A DNA stretch of 64,000 nt from Cranoglanis bouderius (lineage: Eukaryota; Chordata; Actinopteri; Siluriformes; Cranoglanididae), in contig CM042542.1 in the NCBI GenBank assembly GCA_023630585.1, forward strand, positions 24,200,850 to 24,264,849, given 5' to 3'. Made by a program: the position numbers and the translations under genes. Under the pieces are notes generated by a model, which saw only the letters and a list, made by a program, of their open reading frames with translations, was not told the origin of the DNA and ran no database searches. Of the stretch, positions 21,600-33,365 are shown in pieces. Each line of letters begins with the position of its first letter. Position 1 is the stretch's first letter.

Positions 21600-21815
21600 C
21601 TCCATGTTAATCCTATCTGGCACCAACAACCATGTCACGGTTAAAGTCACAGAGATCACTTTTTCCTCATTCTGAAGTTTGATATGAAAATTTAACTGAA
21701 GCTCTTGACCTGTATCTGTATAATGTTATGCATTGTGCTGCTGCTACATGACTGGCTGATTGGAGAACTGCATGAATGTACATGTGTTCCTATTAAAGTG
21801 GACGGTGAGTGTATG
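21600..21815 (+). mobile_element. non-autonomous DNA element (family N1), copy 1, 3' part
   Basis: It contains 'ggcaccaacaaccatgtcac', 'ggttaaagtcacagagatca', 'cattctgaagtttgat', 'attgtgctgctgc' and 'aaagtggacggtgagtgta'. These blocks make up a familiar non-coding fish repeat. A second copy is at 28050-28500. Confidence 0.7.
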
Positions 21816-21977
21816 TTCCTCTGTTTCAGCCCAGTGAATAGGAAGCAGATGAAAATGGGTTTTAAAGTGTCTCTGAAAAATGATCACTGAATCGGGTAAG
21901 AATATTCCTAATGTAAACTGATATTTTTTTTGTCACAGCAATTTTAGATTAAAGTCCTGAATGTTTTCTTGTTCCAG

Positions 21978-22131
21978 GTGGAGAATATTGTGAGGTTCCT
22001 GTATTTCATGGACCCCAGCAGCTGAGCCTCCTGTTTGTCCACCAGCATGAACGCTCTCCAGAGTCGTTCAACAAGCTCTTGCAGGCTGGACTCAAGCTGA
22101 TGCTCCAGAACCTCCTGAAGAGCATTAAAAG
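21978..22131 (+). CDS. possible exon of an unrecognised gene
   Basis: It is bounded by TTCTTGTTCCAG and AAAAG|GTAAGC, both good splice sites. One frame is open throughout: GEYCEVPVFHGPQQLSLLFV, then HQHERSPESFNKLLQAGL and MLQNLLKSIK. A smaller segment at about 21830-21896, also between an acceptor (CTGTTTCAG) and a donor (GGGTAAGA), contains stops in the two frames tried except KQMKMGFKVSLKNDH. I do not recognise it. It may be a fragment of a lost gene. Confidence 0.3.
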
Positions 22132-22139
22132 GTAAGCAG

Positions 22140-23740
22140 TGTGTGGTACATATTGATGCACTATACTGTACTGTAAGAGACTTGGAATCATAGGGTCTGA
22201 TTTAATTTGCCTAATTTAAATAAATAAATAAAAATTATGCCAAGGTTATTGAAGTTCCATGTTGGCTTTGATGACTGTTTTGTAAGATTCCTGCAGGCGT
22301 TTAATTTTTTTTTCCCCCCTGCAATGTCCAGCAGCTCCATCAGAGCAGCTCAGTAAAGCGGTCATGAGGTCAGTATCTTTTATTTTTCTATATCTATATG
22401 TTTATGGTGATAAATTAGGAATTATAGGATATTAGGCAATATAATGAACAATCTATTTATTAACGTGACTGCAGTATCTTTAAAGGGTCACAAAACACTG
22501 AACTACATTTTCTGAGATTTTAACAGAGGTGTTTGTTTTGCACATTATAAAAGACAACATTACCATCCGTTAATTCTAATTTTAAGAGAAAAATAGTTAA
22601 TTTTGAGGGTTTTTTTTAGCTATTTTCGTCTTCCGGGTTTAAAATCTACATCGTATCACATGGAGTGACGCGGCAGTGTACTATAGTGCTTTGATGACGT
22701 GTCGGTGTCTCATAATTATTCATGAGACTGCGTGTTCTTATCCTATGAGAAGACGCTGTCTCTTTATTATTCATGACAGAACGTGGTGCTTTCCTATGAC
22801 AGACGTGTCAAACTGTAATATCATGTAGTAGATGAGAGAGAGAGGCATTCATGGGTCACAAGTGTTTGTTTCAGTGGTGTAAGAGTTGGAGTGTGTTGCA
22901 TGGCTTTCCCCGCGATGCTGCCAGGGCTAGACGGGGCTAGGAGAAAGATGGACTTCGGCCTTGCTCATGAAAGCAGTCTGTGTCTAGACAATGATGCGGT
23001 ACCAAGTCCTGAGGACTTTTCCATCCCTTCAAAGGAGGCATGTGTCTAATTTTTAACCGTAACAGTTTTACTTGCCTGTTGCGCTAATTAACCTCTTAAA
23101 GCTCCACGGCCTGCCGGCGGGTCGTCGTGTTGTTAAGTGCAAAACTATGCTGTGTACACAGCTGCTGTGTGTGTATATAGGTACTCCTGTGATAAATCTT
23201 TGGAAAGCTAAGATTCCTGTGATTCGACTGATATAAACAGTTTCAAGACACAATTACAACAGCAGCTACAATCAACATCTCTGTCAGACCACCAACATAC
23301 AAACAAAACCTCACATATGAAACTTCAGAGTAGTTCACTGATCCACAACATCCCAACAAAAACAGTCTTGTTACACTGACAAAGGTCCGAACGATCCAAC
23401 CAAGTAAAAATATTTAGTCCAAAACACATTACATCAGTGAATACCCACAGACTGTTGCTGCGTCATTTCAAATTACCAGCAGATGTGCCTAATCTTTCAC
23501 ATTCTGTTATAGCTTCTGTTCGCTTGTAAATATTCCTGAACTCTTGACTTCAAAATGGCTGCCTCACTCTGACCTTTCGATCGACACCTTATTTGAACCA
23601 ATAGGAGCTTACATGTCCTGTCCATAGCCTTCAGTAGCCAATGAGAGTCCGGGCTGAAGGGAAGTGTTTCCCCCTTTCCTCCGTGAAAAGCTCAAGCCTG
23701 TTGCACCCGATTGTGTGGATGACTGTTTTTGGTCTCTGAT
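22140..23740. other. no recognised gene
   Basis: A short frame at 22901-23050 (MAFPAMLPGLDGARRKMDFG, ending near PSKEACV) might be the first exon of something, but nothing joins to it. The region 22640-22810 has repeated 'tattcatga' motifs and looks like a repeat end. The rest is unremarkable. Confidence 0.4.
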
Positions 23741-24010
23741 TATCTAGCTACCCTTCCGACACTTTTCCCATCTCCGCTGCGTCCGGTTCGAGCAAAAAAA
23801 AAAATAAAGTATATTATAAAAAACTGTACATATAAATATAATGGTCTGCGCTGCCTCCGGTTCATCCTTGTTTTCCTCCATAGTCACTCCAGGGGCTAAT
23901 GATTCACGTAGATAGGGCAGAGGACCTGCATCGCTATCCATTATGTCTCCATTTAGACCTGGGGATTCAGGAGGAGAGAAGTCCTCCACCTCATCAGAGC
24001 CCTAGGTTTT
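23741..24010 (-). other. short acidic open frame, possibly transposon-derived
   Basis: The minus strand reads MEDFSPPESPGLNGDIMDSD, then AGPLPYLRES and MEENKDEPEAAQT. The acidic, Pro-rich composition resembles N-termini of transposon-encoded proteins, but no domain is visible and no partner exon is found. Confidence 0.25.
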
Positions 24011-24019
24011 AGGAGTTCA

Positions 24020-24475
24020 TGACCTTTTAACATCTAGGTTGGACATTCCCCTTCCAGACCACCAGAGGGCACCTTCTCCTTAATTATAAAACCTCTGCTT
24101 CCTTTACCCTGAGTGGTTCCTGTTCCCATGCTATATAAACCATGTGAACTTGAACTTTCATGTGAAGTGTTTGGTTAGTGTAGTTTGGTTAGTGTAGTTT
24201 AGTTGTTGTAGTTTGGTTAGTGTAGTTTGGTTAGTGTAGTTTGGTTAGTGTAGTTTAGTTGGTGTTTGCCTGCAGATAGTTTTTGCTTCTTACCTGTGCT
24301 TCTGTTTTGATCTGACTTCTGATGATCTGATATTTTGTCCCTGCCTTGCCTTGTGACTGTTCTGGATATTATTTTGGATCTGTTCGCTTAAGTGTGTTTA
24401 TGACCTGGATGTCGAGTTTTTAAACCTTTTACAAGTGCACCATTTTCTGCCTCTGTGAGTCCCAGGTGACGATGT
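24020..24475 (+). other. possible promoter or LTR-like segment
   Basis: It has a CTATATAAACC TATA-like box at about 24130, a downstream tandem repeat and a T-rich tail. Boundaries and duplications cannot be defined, so an LTR is only a possibility. Confidence 0.25.
24168..24262 (+). repeat. ~14-bp tandem repeat (GTAGTTTGGTTAGT)
   Basis: Six to seven units with minor variants (tagtttagttgttg). Confidence 0.9.
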
Positions 24476-25459
24476 CCTCCTTTTATTTTCACAGATTCCA
24501 GATTCTTACTGAGGTGTTTTCCACATGCAGTGCTTGGATGTGTTTGAGGCAACCAAGAAACATTTTCTGGCTGTCATGTGGAAGTTAAGTGGGCTGGGGT
24601 ATGGTGTCCTCAATCAGCTGGTCCAGCTTGAGTGCTTGTCATGTTTTTATTTATTAATTTGATTTCTGTTTTAGACGGCCTCATAATTTACCAAATGCAT
24701 TTCTTTTGCAGGTCAAAAGGGTTTCTGGCCATGGTGGTCATTGTGTGGTGAGGGTGATGGAGTACAAGATCACTGCAACACAGGTGGCCACCTTCACCCT
24801 CTCCCTCTCCCAAGTGGGGATGGTAAGACCCTGAATAAACACTCCTATTAAATAAAAATATTTCCGTCTTTTCTCAGTGTTGTTTTTATGCTACACAGAG
24901 GTGCGCCCAGTTCCGCTTGGCAGGAGCGTAATGATGGGGTTGACTAGTGTGAGGAGAGGTTCTTCTTTTTAGTGTGGGACGATATCCATCCCCAGAAGGT
25001 GCTGCTCTCATTTCTTGCAGCGTAGCTCATGGTCTCAGAACAGGTTTAGTTAATAGTTACCAATCCAGCACTAAGGCCAGGGAGCAGACAAGCAGGCTAA
25101 ACTGACCGTCTGCTAGCTGCCTTGAGTCATCACTCAGGTTCCACCGTATTGAGACTGTCTGTTTAGCGTTGCTGAACAGAACTGTAGAAATACCGTTTTA
25201 GTAACCTAATTAACACACAATTGGATCATACCGATTGCACAGCCAGCACTTTTGATTCTGTTAAAGGTTCTGTTAAATATTGTCTCTCTTGCATCTGAAG
25301 TGATTATTGTAAATGAAACTATTACTGATTAGGGGTTTAATGTTCTAACAGGAACATGGATTAGACCAAAAGTGTGTGTAGCACTAAATAAAGATAATGA
25401 AGGATTTGGTCTCGAATCTGATTTGTTTTTGTAGACAAAGCAGTAATTATTGGAGACTT
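24476..25459. other. no recognised gene
   Basis: A segment at 24713-24823 between CAG and GTAAGA has an open frame (VKRVSGHGGHCVVRVMEYKI, then ATQVATFTLSLSQVGM) but no recognisable family. Otherwise unremarkable. Confidence 0.35.
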
Positions 25460-25705
25460 ATTGTTATTGCTGTACGAGGGGGTCACACCAGGTACTGAAA
25501 GCAAAGGGTCATGTATGTTTGCCTCACAGATATGTGATATTGGATCATTTCTCAATAAATAAATAAATGATCATGTATATTCTTGTCTCATTTGTTTCAT
25601 TGGGTTGTCTACTTTTAGCTCTTGTGTGAAATTCTGATGTTATAGGTTGTAATGGGTCATTTATGCAGAGAGAAAATTCTCTCAACAAACTTTTAAGCAC
25701 CACTG
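25460..25705 (+). mobile_element. 3' end of a Tc1 element (family C), copy 1
   Basis: From 'gagggggtcacaccaggtac' (the end of the transposase and its stop region) through 'ctcaataaataaat', 'tttgtttcattgggttgt' to 'aagcaccactg' next to TA (25706-25707). It matches 53030-53260. Confidence 0.82.
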
Positions 25706-25707
25706 TA

Positions 25708-26620
25708 TAATGTATTATTTGGAGCTTTCTTTATTAGGCTAATTGCTACACCTGCTTAGCAGTTCTCATCTAAGCATCCTTTATTCTTATAGAAATAACC
25801 CAAATCACATGAACAACACACGCACCATATATTTGCATAATTGTACATTTATTGGCTTCATGTTTGGTCTGTAGAAATGTTTCTATCTGTTGGTTATGTA
25901 CAGAGGCAGAAGGTGGGAGAACATGCAATAGGACATGCCACTCAATTAAAACCTCAAATATTAATAATCATATACTAAGTAATTTCCACTACAAAGTACA
26001 AACACTATAACCGCACAGAGAACCGCATCCAGAACGCTCTCCACAATTCATGTGACTGAAGCAGGGTTGCTGACTCTCACGCATTTGGTGCTAGACATGT
26101 GCTGTCAGGTTCTGACTCACGCTCTCACACTGCCCAAGTAAATCTCACGACCAAATTAAACAGTCAAACGAGAAAAAGTGATGTTTGACGTTACACACAT
26201 TTTACACCATAATTCTCATTTCCGCACAGCAAAAAAGCTCATTTGGTTCAGAAATCTCTCTCCAGCCAGGATGCCAAAGATGGCAACCCTGTGTATGCTT
26301 ATGTTTATTTTTCTTGGTTTCCATTTTTTAAATACATTTGAAAATGTCGTTACTTTCATAATGTTCACAGTAAAGCTTGAACACTGGAATATTTTGTTGT
26401 TAATTGTGTGCTTGTATTTATTTCTTTTTTTTCTTAATAGTTTAATTATGTACGATGTTATTTATTTAAAACTTAGTAAAGTGTAAAAGAAAAAAAAAGA
26501 AAGAAAGAAAAGTTCATTCAATTCAAATTCCATTTTGTTTGGTAAATATTTCCACCATGGCGAAGTTACCGTACACATACGTCATTTCCGGACGTAGTCA
26601 TGTGACAAATGCACCACTTC
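25708..26620. other. no recognised feature
   Basis: A+T-rich. The 102-codon frame at 26178 is hydrophobic low-complexity translation of T-rich sequence and has no splice or domain support. Confidence 0.5.
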
Positions 26621-26624
26621 CGGG

Positions 26625-26990
26625 ATGAGGTAGAGATTTACGGCCAGATGTTTTTGTGGCCAGTTTAAGCATCACGAGCAGCTCAGATGTTGGAAAAACT
26701 TTTACACAAAAGCATTTCCACTCAGTTACACTGCAGGAGTAACAGCATTGTCTACATGCCTGAAAATAAAATAAAATAAAACACTCTTAATGCCTCTTTC
26801 TGCTCTTCAACCTGAGACACATTATGACGCACTGGAACGTTGGAATACTCCCATAATACACCGGGGCAAACAAAACGAAAACAAACATTTAAAAAATCGT
26901 CATTTCTAATTAGTTATTGCAGTACATGATGATATATTCATTACTACACGCCTTCTTTTACCTGTACAACTGTTCGAAATATTATTTAAA
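26625..26990 (+). repeat. dispersed repeat R1, copy 2 (longest)
   Basis: It shares its first half with 7430-7590 and most of its length with 43610-43905 ('acactcttaatgcctc', 'ttacctgtacaactgtt'). Confidence 0.75.
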
Positions 26991-28049
26991 AACGGTCAAG
27001 ATTGAGGTGTGTTTTGAAAATCCGGACCATAAATAATATACTTCTACTTTTCTATTTTTTTTCTTTCTCACCCCCCCAAATCGGAGCTTAAATGATGCAT
27101 ATTGGCATGTACCATAGAAGGAAATCCCCCGGGGGGGCTCCGCGGAAAAACATGAATTGTTCCCCATGTTTATCATTATAAAAATATTTTTTGAATACAA
27201 CACAATTCCTAAAGACAGTATTTGTGATAATTATACACTAACGCGTTTGATAAAGTTTGAAAATATTCACCCCCTAATATTCCTCACAGCGGTTTGATCC
27301 ACTGCCCTTTTCAGCGTCCTGATGGACTCGCGCTCTGTTTCAGACTTCTTGTGGAAAACTTCCGCTTGGACATTTCCTCTTATTTTAGCTGATAGTTTGG
27401 ATTAAAAGTGAAAGTGGTGTGAGTTATTGCAGTTAATGAACAGTTTGTATTGAGGAAAGCTGAGTGAGTGCAGACATGAGTTAGCTGTTTGTGTTTCCCC
27501 CCAAGTAAAGTCTGGATATGGAACAGTCTGGCCATGTACAACTGAAGCTAAAAGTCTGTTTAACACATGATGCTGTTTTACCTTTACTTTAGAAGCTTAG
27601 GGAATATTTTACACAGCAAAACTGGCTTTAGATTTACAAACTGTTAGGCTAAAAATAACAGGATTGGTTTGTGTGACTATTTCCAGTGTCTGGATGTTTT
27701 GGAGCCGGTTGTTCCAGTTTGTTTACTGCTGCTATTTAACAGTATTTCAGTGTAAATGACATGGACATGGTTTACAGTGGAGTTTGCTGTGTTGTGTGTT
27801 TTAGTGTACTGAAGTGTACAGTGTGTTGTGTCCTGCTCTTTGCCTTTTAATTCATTTAGTTTGTGTGGTTTTGATTTCATTAGAATAGTGAGAACAAAGC
27901 TTCTGGAAATGTTTTGTGGAGCCAAATGTAAGATCAGTCTGGAAAAGTAGAATAAAATTGCCTAACTGAATTGGTATTTTAGGATGTTTGAGTGACATTA
28001 AAGGAATTATGGACAGCACATTATTGTACTGACTGGAAAAAGACCAAAT
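26991..28049. other. no recognised feature
   Basis: Unremarkable. G+C rises slightly at 27290-27380 but without a clear promoter or coding frame. Confidence 0.45.
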
Positions 28050-28500
28050 GATTTTTTCCCCTAATCTTCAGCTGTCCAGTTTGGGTGAGTCTGTACCCAT
28101 GATAGCTTCAGACTCCTGCTCTTGGCTGACAGGAGAGGAACCTGATGTGGTCTTCTGCTGTTGTAGCTCATCCACCTCAAGGTTCAATGTTCTGTGCACG
28201 CTGAGATGCTTTTCTGCTCACCACGTATGTAAAGAGTGATTATTTGAGTTACTATAGACTTCCTGTCAGCTCAAATCAATCTGGCAATTTTCCTCTGACG
28301 TCTCCTATCAACAAGGGGTTTAAATGTTTCCACTCACAGAATTACACCCCCCCCCCATCCCCCCATCCCCCAATCACATTGTTCCCCCATTCTGAAGTTT
28401 GATGTGAACATTAACTGTATGATTTTATACATTGTGCTGCTGCCACATGATTGGAAGAACTGCATGAATGAGCAGTGGACAGTGAGTGTATATTGCTGGT
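28050..28500 (+). mobile_element. non-autonomous DNA element (family N1), copy 2
   Basis: It has 'tcttctgctgttgtagctca', 'gatgcttttctgctcacca', 'ttactatagacttcctgtca' and the tail 'ttctgaagtttgatgtgaac' / 'acatgattgg' / 'ggacagtgagtgta'. It has an internal deletion and a C-run (28345-28370) in the middle. Confidence 0.7.
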
Positions 28501-28789
28501 ATGTAGCTTGCATTTCTAGTTCTTCCTGTATAAACAGACCATTTCCCCGACACACCACTTTATCAGTGTAAAAGATATTTAAATTTGTAATAAAAATGCT
28601 GTTTCCTCATTTTAAGTTCATTTCTTTACTGCCCCAGAGACTTCTGCCTCAGCTCTCATCATGATTTTATATAATCCTAACCCTAACCACCAAAACTTAT
28701 GGGCGGAGCGACACATGTAGCCCTGCCAAAAGGTGTAGCCCCGCCCTGTTCTGTAGGCTGCAGCCAGGTCTACTTGGCTGCATTTGTGA
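28501..28789. other. no recognised feature
   Basis: Intergenic, with a short GGGCGGAGC/CCCGCCC-containing stretch near 28700-28745. Confidence 0.4.
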
Positions 28790-29100
28790 GAAAATCAAGC
28801 CGAGAAAATCTTTAAAAATAAAATTTAAAACAATTTGGCACAAATTTATCTCCATAAAAATCCACACATGTTTTGTTGATTTTAAAAAAGCTTTTGATGA
28901 TATTTGGCACGATGGTCTATATTATAAAATCCTCCTATAAAACCATCTGTCATAGGGGCAAAATGTATGAGACAATTAAATCCATGTACTCAGACAACAG
29001 GTGTGGAGTCTAAACTGATAATAAAAGAACAGATTTCTTCCTCCAAAGACGTGGAGTTAAACAGGGCTGCAAATTTGAGTCCAACCCTATTCAACACGTA
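28790..29100 (+). pseudogene. LINE reverse transcriptase fragment, upstream piece
   Basis: Broken frames read VDFKKAFDDIWHDGLYYKIL (catalytic Asp region; canonical form FVDFKKAFDSIWH), then MYETIKSMYSDNRCGV and KRTDFFLQRRGVKQGC (the GV.QG box). The piece stops at the TA (29099-29100) where a Tc1 element is inserted and resumes at 32169. Confidence 0.85.
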
Positions 29101-29272
29101 CAGCCGTGGCCAAAAGTTTTGAGAATGACACAAATATTAATTTTCACAAAGTCTACTGCTTCAGTGTTTTTAGATCTTTTTGTCAGATGTTACTGTTACT
29201 GAAGTATAATCACAAGCATTTCATAAGTGTCAATGGCTTTTATTGACAATTACATGAAGTTTATGCAAAGAG

Positions 29273-30289
29273 TCAATATTTGCAGTGTTGACCCTTCTTT
29301 TTCAAGACCTCTGCAGTTCGCCCTGGCATGCTGTCAATCAACTTCTGGGCCACATCCAGACTGATGGCAGCCCATTCTTGCATAATCAATGCTTGGAGTT
29401 TGTCAGAGTTTGTGGGTTTTTGTTTGTCCACCCGCCTCTTGAGGATTGACCACAAATTCTCAGTGGGATTAAGGTCTGGGGAGTTTCCTGGTCATGGACC
29501 CAAAATGTCGATGTTTTGTTCCCCGAGCCACTTCGTTATCACTTTTGCCTTGTGGCAAGATGCCCCATCATGCTGGAAAAGGCATTGTTCATCACCAAAC
29601 TGTTCTTGGATGGTTGGGAGAAGTTGCTCTCTGAGGATGTTTTTGTACCATTCTTTATTCATGGCTGTGTTCTTAGGCAAAATTGTGAGTGAGCCCACTC
29701 CCTTGGCTGAGAAGCAACCCCACACATGAGTGGTCTCAGGATGCTTTACTTTTGGCATGACACAGGACTGATGGTAGCGCTCACCTTTTCTTCTCTGGAC
29801 AAGCTTTTTTCCAGATGCCCCAAACAATCGGAAAGGGGATTCATCAGAGAAAATGACATTACCCCAGTCCTCAGCAGTCCAATCCCTGTACTTTTTGCAG
29901 AATAGCAGTCTGTCCCTGATGTTTTTCCTGGAGAGAAGTGGCTTCTTTGCTGCCCTTGTTGACACCAGGCCATCCTCCAAAAGTCTTCGCCTTACTGTGC
30001 ATGCAGACGCACTCACACCTGCCTGCTGCCATTCCTGAGCAAACTCTGCACTGGTGGTGCCCCGATCCCACAGCTGAATCAACTTTAGGAGACGGTCCTG
30101 GCGCTTGCTGGACTTTCTTGGGCGCCCTGAAGCCTTCTTCACAACAGTTGAACCTCTCTCCTTGAAGGTCTTGATGATCCGATAAATGGTTGATTTAGGT
30201 GTAATCTTACTAGCAGCAATATCCTTGCCTGTGAATCCCTTTTTGTGCAAAGCAATGATGGCTGCACGTGTTTCCTTGCAGGTAACCAT
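29273..30289 (-). pseudogene. Tc1-B transposase, one nonsense codon
   Basis: It starts MVTCKETRAAIIALHKKGFT (30289). It carries both helix-turn-helix units (KSTIYRIIKTF, GRPRKS, VRRRLLEDGL), VIFSDESPFRLFG with the first catalytic Asp, and CLFQHDGASCHKAK with the second. It stops at a TGA in ILGP-stop-PGNS, where the other copy has Trp. The catalytic Glu (NPIENLW) lies beyond the stop, in the same frame, ending GQHCKY. A single G-to-A change therefore inactivates it. Confidence 0.92.
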
Positions 30290-30311
30290 AGTTAACAGAG
30301 GAAGAACAATA

Positions 30312-31814
30312 CAGGTGCATCTCAATAAATTAGAATGTCGTAGAAAAGTTAGTTTATTTCAGTAATTCAACTCAAATTGTGAAATTTGTGTATTAAATAA
30401 ATTCAATGCCACAGACTGAAGTAGTTTAAGTCTTTAGTTCTTTTAATTGTGATGATTTTGGCTCACATTTAACAAAAACAATTCACTATCTCAACAAATT
30501 AGAATATGGTGACATGCCAATCAGCTAATCAACTCAAAACACCTGCAAAGGTTTCCTGAGCCTTCAAAATGGTCTCTCAGTTTGGTTCACTAGGTAAGCC
30601 ACAAACATTCATTGCCAAAGAAGCTGGCTGTTCACAGAGTGCTGTATCCAAGCATGTTAACAGAAAGTTGAGTGGAAGGAAAAATTGTGGAAGAAAAAGA
30701 TGCACAACCAACCGAGAGAACCGCAGCCTTATGAGGATTGTCAAGCAAAATTGATTCAAGAATTTGAGTGAACTTCACAAGGAATGGACTGAGGCTGGGG
30801 TCAAGGCATCAAGAGCCACCACACACAGACGTGCCAAGAAATTTGGCTACAGTTGTCGTATTCCTCTTGTTAAGCCACTCCTGAACCACAGACAACGTCA
30901 GAGGCGTCTTACCTGGGCTAAGGAGAAGAAGAACTGGACTGTTGACCAGTGGTCCAATATCCTCTTTTCAGATGGGAGCAAGTTTTGTATTTCATTTGGA
31001 AACCAAGGTCCTAGAGTCTGGAGGAAGGGTGGAGAAGCTCATAGCCCAAGTTGCTTGAAGTCCAGTGTTCAGTTTCCACAGTCTGTGATGATTTGGGGTG
31101 CAATGTCATCTGCTGGTGTTGGTCCATTGTGTTTTTTGAAAACCAAAGTCACTGCACCCGTTTACCAAGAAATTTTGGTGCACTTCATGCTTTCTTCTGC
31201 TGACCAGCTTTTTGAAGATGCTGATTTCATTTTCCAGCAGTATTTGGCACCTGCCCACACTGCCAAAAGCACCAAAAGTTGGTTAAATGACCATGGTGTT
31301 GGTGTGCTTGACTGGCCAGCAAACTCACCAGACCTGAACCCCATAGAGAATCTATGGGGTATTGTCAAGAGGAAAATGAGAAACAAGAGACCAAAAAATG
31401 CAGATGAGCTGAAGGCCACTGTCAAAGAAACCTGGGCTTCCATACCACCTCAGCAGTGCCACAAACTGATCACCTCCATGCCACGCTGAATTGAGGCAGT
31501 AATTAAAGCGAAAGGAGCCCCTACCAAGTATTGAGTACATGTACAGTAAATGAACATACTTTCCAGAAGGCCAACAATTCACTAAAAATGTTTTTTTTAT
31601 TGGTCTTATGAAGTATTCTAATTTGTTGAGATAGTGAATTGGTGGGTTTTTGTTAAATGTGAGCCAAAATCATCACAATTAAAAGAACCAAAGACTTAAA
31701 CTACTTCAGTCTGTGTGCATTGAATTTATTTAATACATGAGTTTCACAATTTGAGTTGAATTACTGAAATAAATGAACTTTTCCATGACATTCTAATTTA
31801 TTGAGATGCACCTG
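30312..31814 (+). mobile_element. Tc1 element (family A), copy 1, nested in Tc1-B
   Basis: It runs from CAGGTGCATCTCAATAAATT to its inverted copy, flanked by TA (30310-30311 and 31815-31816). Each end carries an outer (TCTCAATAAATTAGAATGTC) and an inner (TCTCAACAAATTAGAATATG) repeat, the IR/DR arrangement of Sleeping Beauty-type elements. Confidence 0.93.
30569..31534 (+). pseudogene. Tc1-A transposase, inactive
   Basis: It is nearly identical to the intact copy at 36724-37689 but has a TGA replacing an Arg codon at 30752-30754 (KQN-stop-FKN) and another TGA near the end (PR-stop-IE). It also has FSDG in place of FSDE, and FQQYLAPAHTA in place of FQQDLAPAHTA, losing the second catalytic Asp. 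NSPDLNPIENLW is normal. The stops are consistent with CGA-to-TGA changes. Confidence 0.92.
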
Positions 31815-32168
31815 TAATTTCAAGCACCACCCTCCTTTTAAAGCTTCCAGTCTGTTACTCTAACTCCATCAGCATGACAGAGTGATCTCCAGCCTTGTCC
31901 TCATTAACACTCTCACCTGTGTTAACGAGAGAATCACTGACATGATGTCAGCTGGTCCTTTTGTGGAAGGGCTGAAATGCAGTGGACATGTTTTTTTGGG
32001 ATTAAGTTCATTTTCATGGCAAAGAGGGACTTTGAAATTAATTGCAGTTCATCTGATCACTCTTCATAACATTCTGGAGTATATGCAAATTGCCATCAGA
32101 AAAACTAAGGCAGTAGACTTTGTAAAAAATTATATTTGTGTCGTTCTCAAAACTTTTGGCCACAGCTG

Positions 32169-33365
32169 TACATCAGTGAGTTAGCAGTGTTACTGGAGCT
32201 ATCTGCAACACCTGGTCTCACTTTAAATAGCTCTGAGGTGAAATTCCTCTTCTATACAGATGACAGTCAATCAGACAAAAACTACAATAATGATTTTCCA
32301 AAAAAAAAAAAACTCAGATTACAGGAAACTAGTCACAATTTCACTCTGGGAAACACTGCCCTAGAACACACTCTACATTACGACTTACTTGGCTTAAAAA
32401 TCAGTGCTTCAGGTTGATTTGGTCTGGCAGTGAACGCATTAAAAGAGAAAGCAAGAAGAGCTTTCTATGCTGTTAAAGGGAAATTTACCAAAGTGGACTC
32501 ATCTTAAATCAAGCTCCCCTAATACACTTCAAAATGAAGCCCTTAAAACCCAAGAGCTAAGCCCTAAAACCAGTCCAGTCTGTCAGCTGGCTTTGAAACT
32601 CACAAACCCACCAACATCTAACAATCAGTTTCAGACCAGCTCAACTAAACTAAACCAAATTAGAATAAACCAAATCATAAAAACTAGTAAAAATGCATAT
32701 CTGGACCACTGGGAAAGCGAATGTAAAAAAAAACTAGAAAAGTAATCTAGAATGTTATCAGGGATTAAACAGAAAGTACGACCTGGCAGAAAACCTCTTC
32801 AGCGTCAGAGATACAACACAGAGACAGATCCTTACACACTCCAGGCTCAGTGATCACAGCCTCGCCACAGAGAAAGGCAGACACAAGCAAACATGGCTTC
32901 CAGAGGAAGTAAGAGTGTGCTGTCACTGTAAGACTGGTGACTGGTGAGGCTGGGTAACCGGTTTGGTTTATGATTTTATGGTTTCATTTTGAAATGTGAT
33001 GCTGGGATTATGCACTAACTACTGTTTTGCATATTTTGTTTGAGGATGTACTTTGTTTAATAATAAAAAATAAAAAAAAACTGGTGAGGCTGAGACAGAG
33101 GAACACTTTCTCCTTCACCATCGTACCTTTCGTAACACAAGAGAAAAATACTTCCAAAAATTCTCCAAGCTCTTCCCACAGTTTTCTAACCTATCAGAAA
33201 CAAACCAAATGCAGGTGCTACTGAGGGCGGAGTCACGCACATGCTGCAGCAAAATTCATCTCCGAGCTGCTCAGAAACCAACTTCTACTCTGATCACATT
33301 TCAGCAGACAATCATACACACTCAACATACATCTTATTTACTCTATTTCTATTTTACGGTGTATA
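32169..33365 (+). pseudogene. LINE reverse transcriptase fragment, downstream piece and 3' end
   Basis: It continues the fragment ending at 29100: YISELAVLLELSATPGLTLN, then KFLFYTDDS (the YADD box, with Ala replaced by Thr), then DLLGLKISASG and LAVNALKEKARRAFYAVKGK. A later part has KNAYLDHWESE and, around 32925 and 33085, a Cys/His cluster (CCHCKTG, AETEEHFLLHH) typical of LINE C-termini, now split by a small insertion (32953-33079). There are many stops. The clade is not assigned. Confidence 0.8.
32953..33079 (+). mobile_element. small poly(A)-tailed retroposed insert with 13-bp duplication
   Basis: The sequence ACTGGTGAGGCTG occurs at 32940-32952 and again at 33080-33092. Between them lie about 127 bp starting GGTAACCGGTTTGG and ending in AATAATAAAAAATAAAAAAA. 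This is the signature of LINE-mediated retroposition. It is too short for a SINE with clear A and B boxes, so it may be a 5'-truncated copy of some transcript. Confidence 0.8.

Larger units (their letters stand above)
29101..32168 (-). mobile_element. Tc1 element (family B), copy 1, itself split by Tc1-A
   Basis: Ends are CAGCCGTGGCCAAAAGTTTT (29101) and AAAACTTTTGGCCACAGCTG (to 32168), with TA on both sides (29099-29100 and 32169-32170). Removing the nested element and one TA leaves about 1.56 kb, the length of the intact copy at 50700-52256. Confidence 0.93.

Noticed and set aside
24020..24475. LTR of a gypsy-type element
   Set aside because: A TATA-like box is present, but no TG...CA boundaries with a matching target duplication could be found.
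26178..26486. 102-codon hydrophobic frame suggesting a membrane protein
   Set aside because: T-rich composition alone explains the Phe/Leu content; no homologue, splice sites or repeat partner.
28676..28692. CCTAACCCTAACC, telomere-like
   Set aside because: Only two units; far too short to be an interstitial telomeric array.
29328..29729. 133-codon plus-strand frame
   Set aside because: It lies opposite the Tc1-B transposase and is a shadow of it; the same holds for 50957-51322 and 31162-31443.
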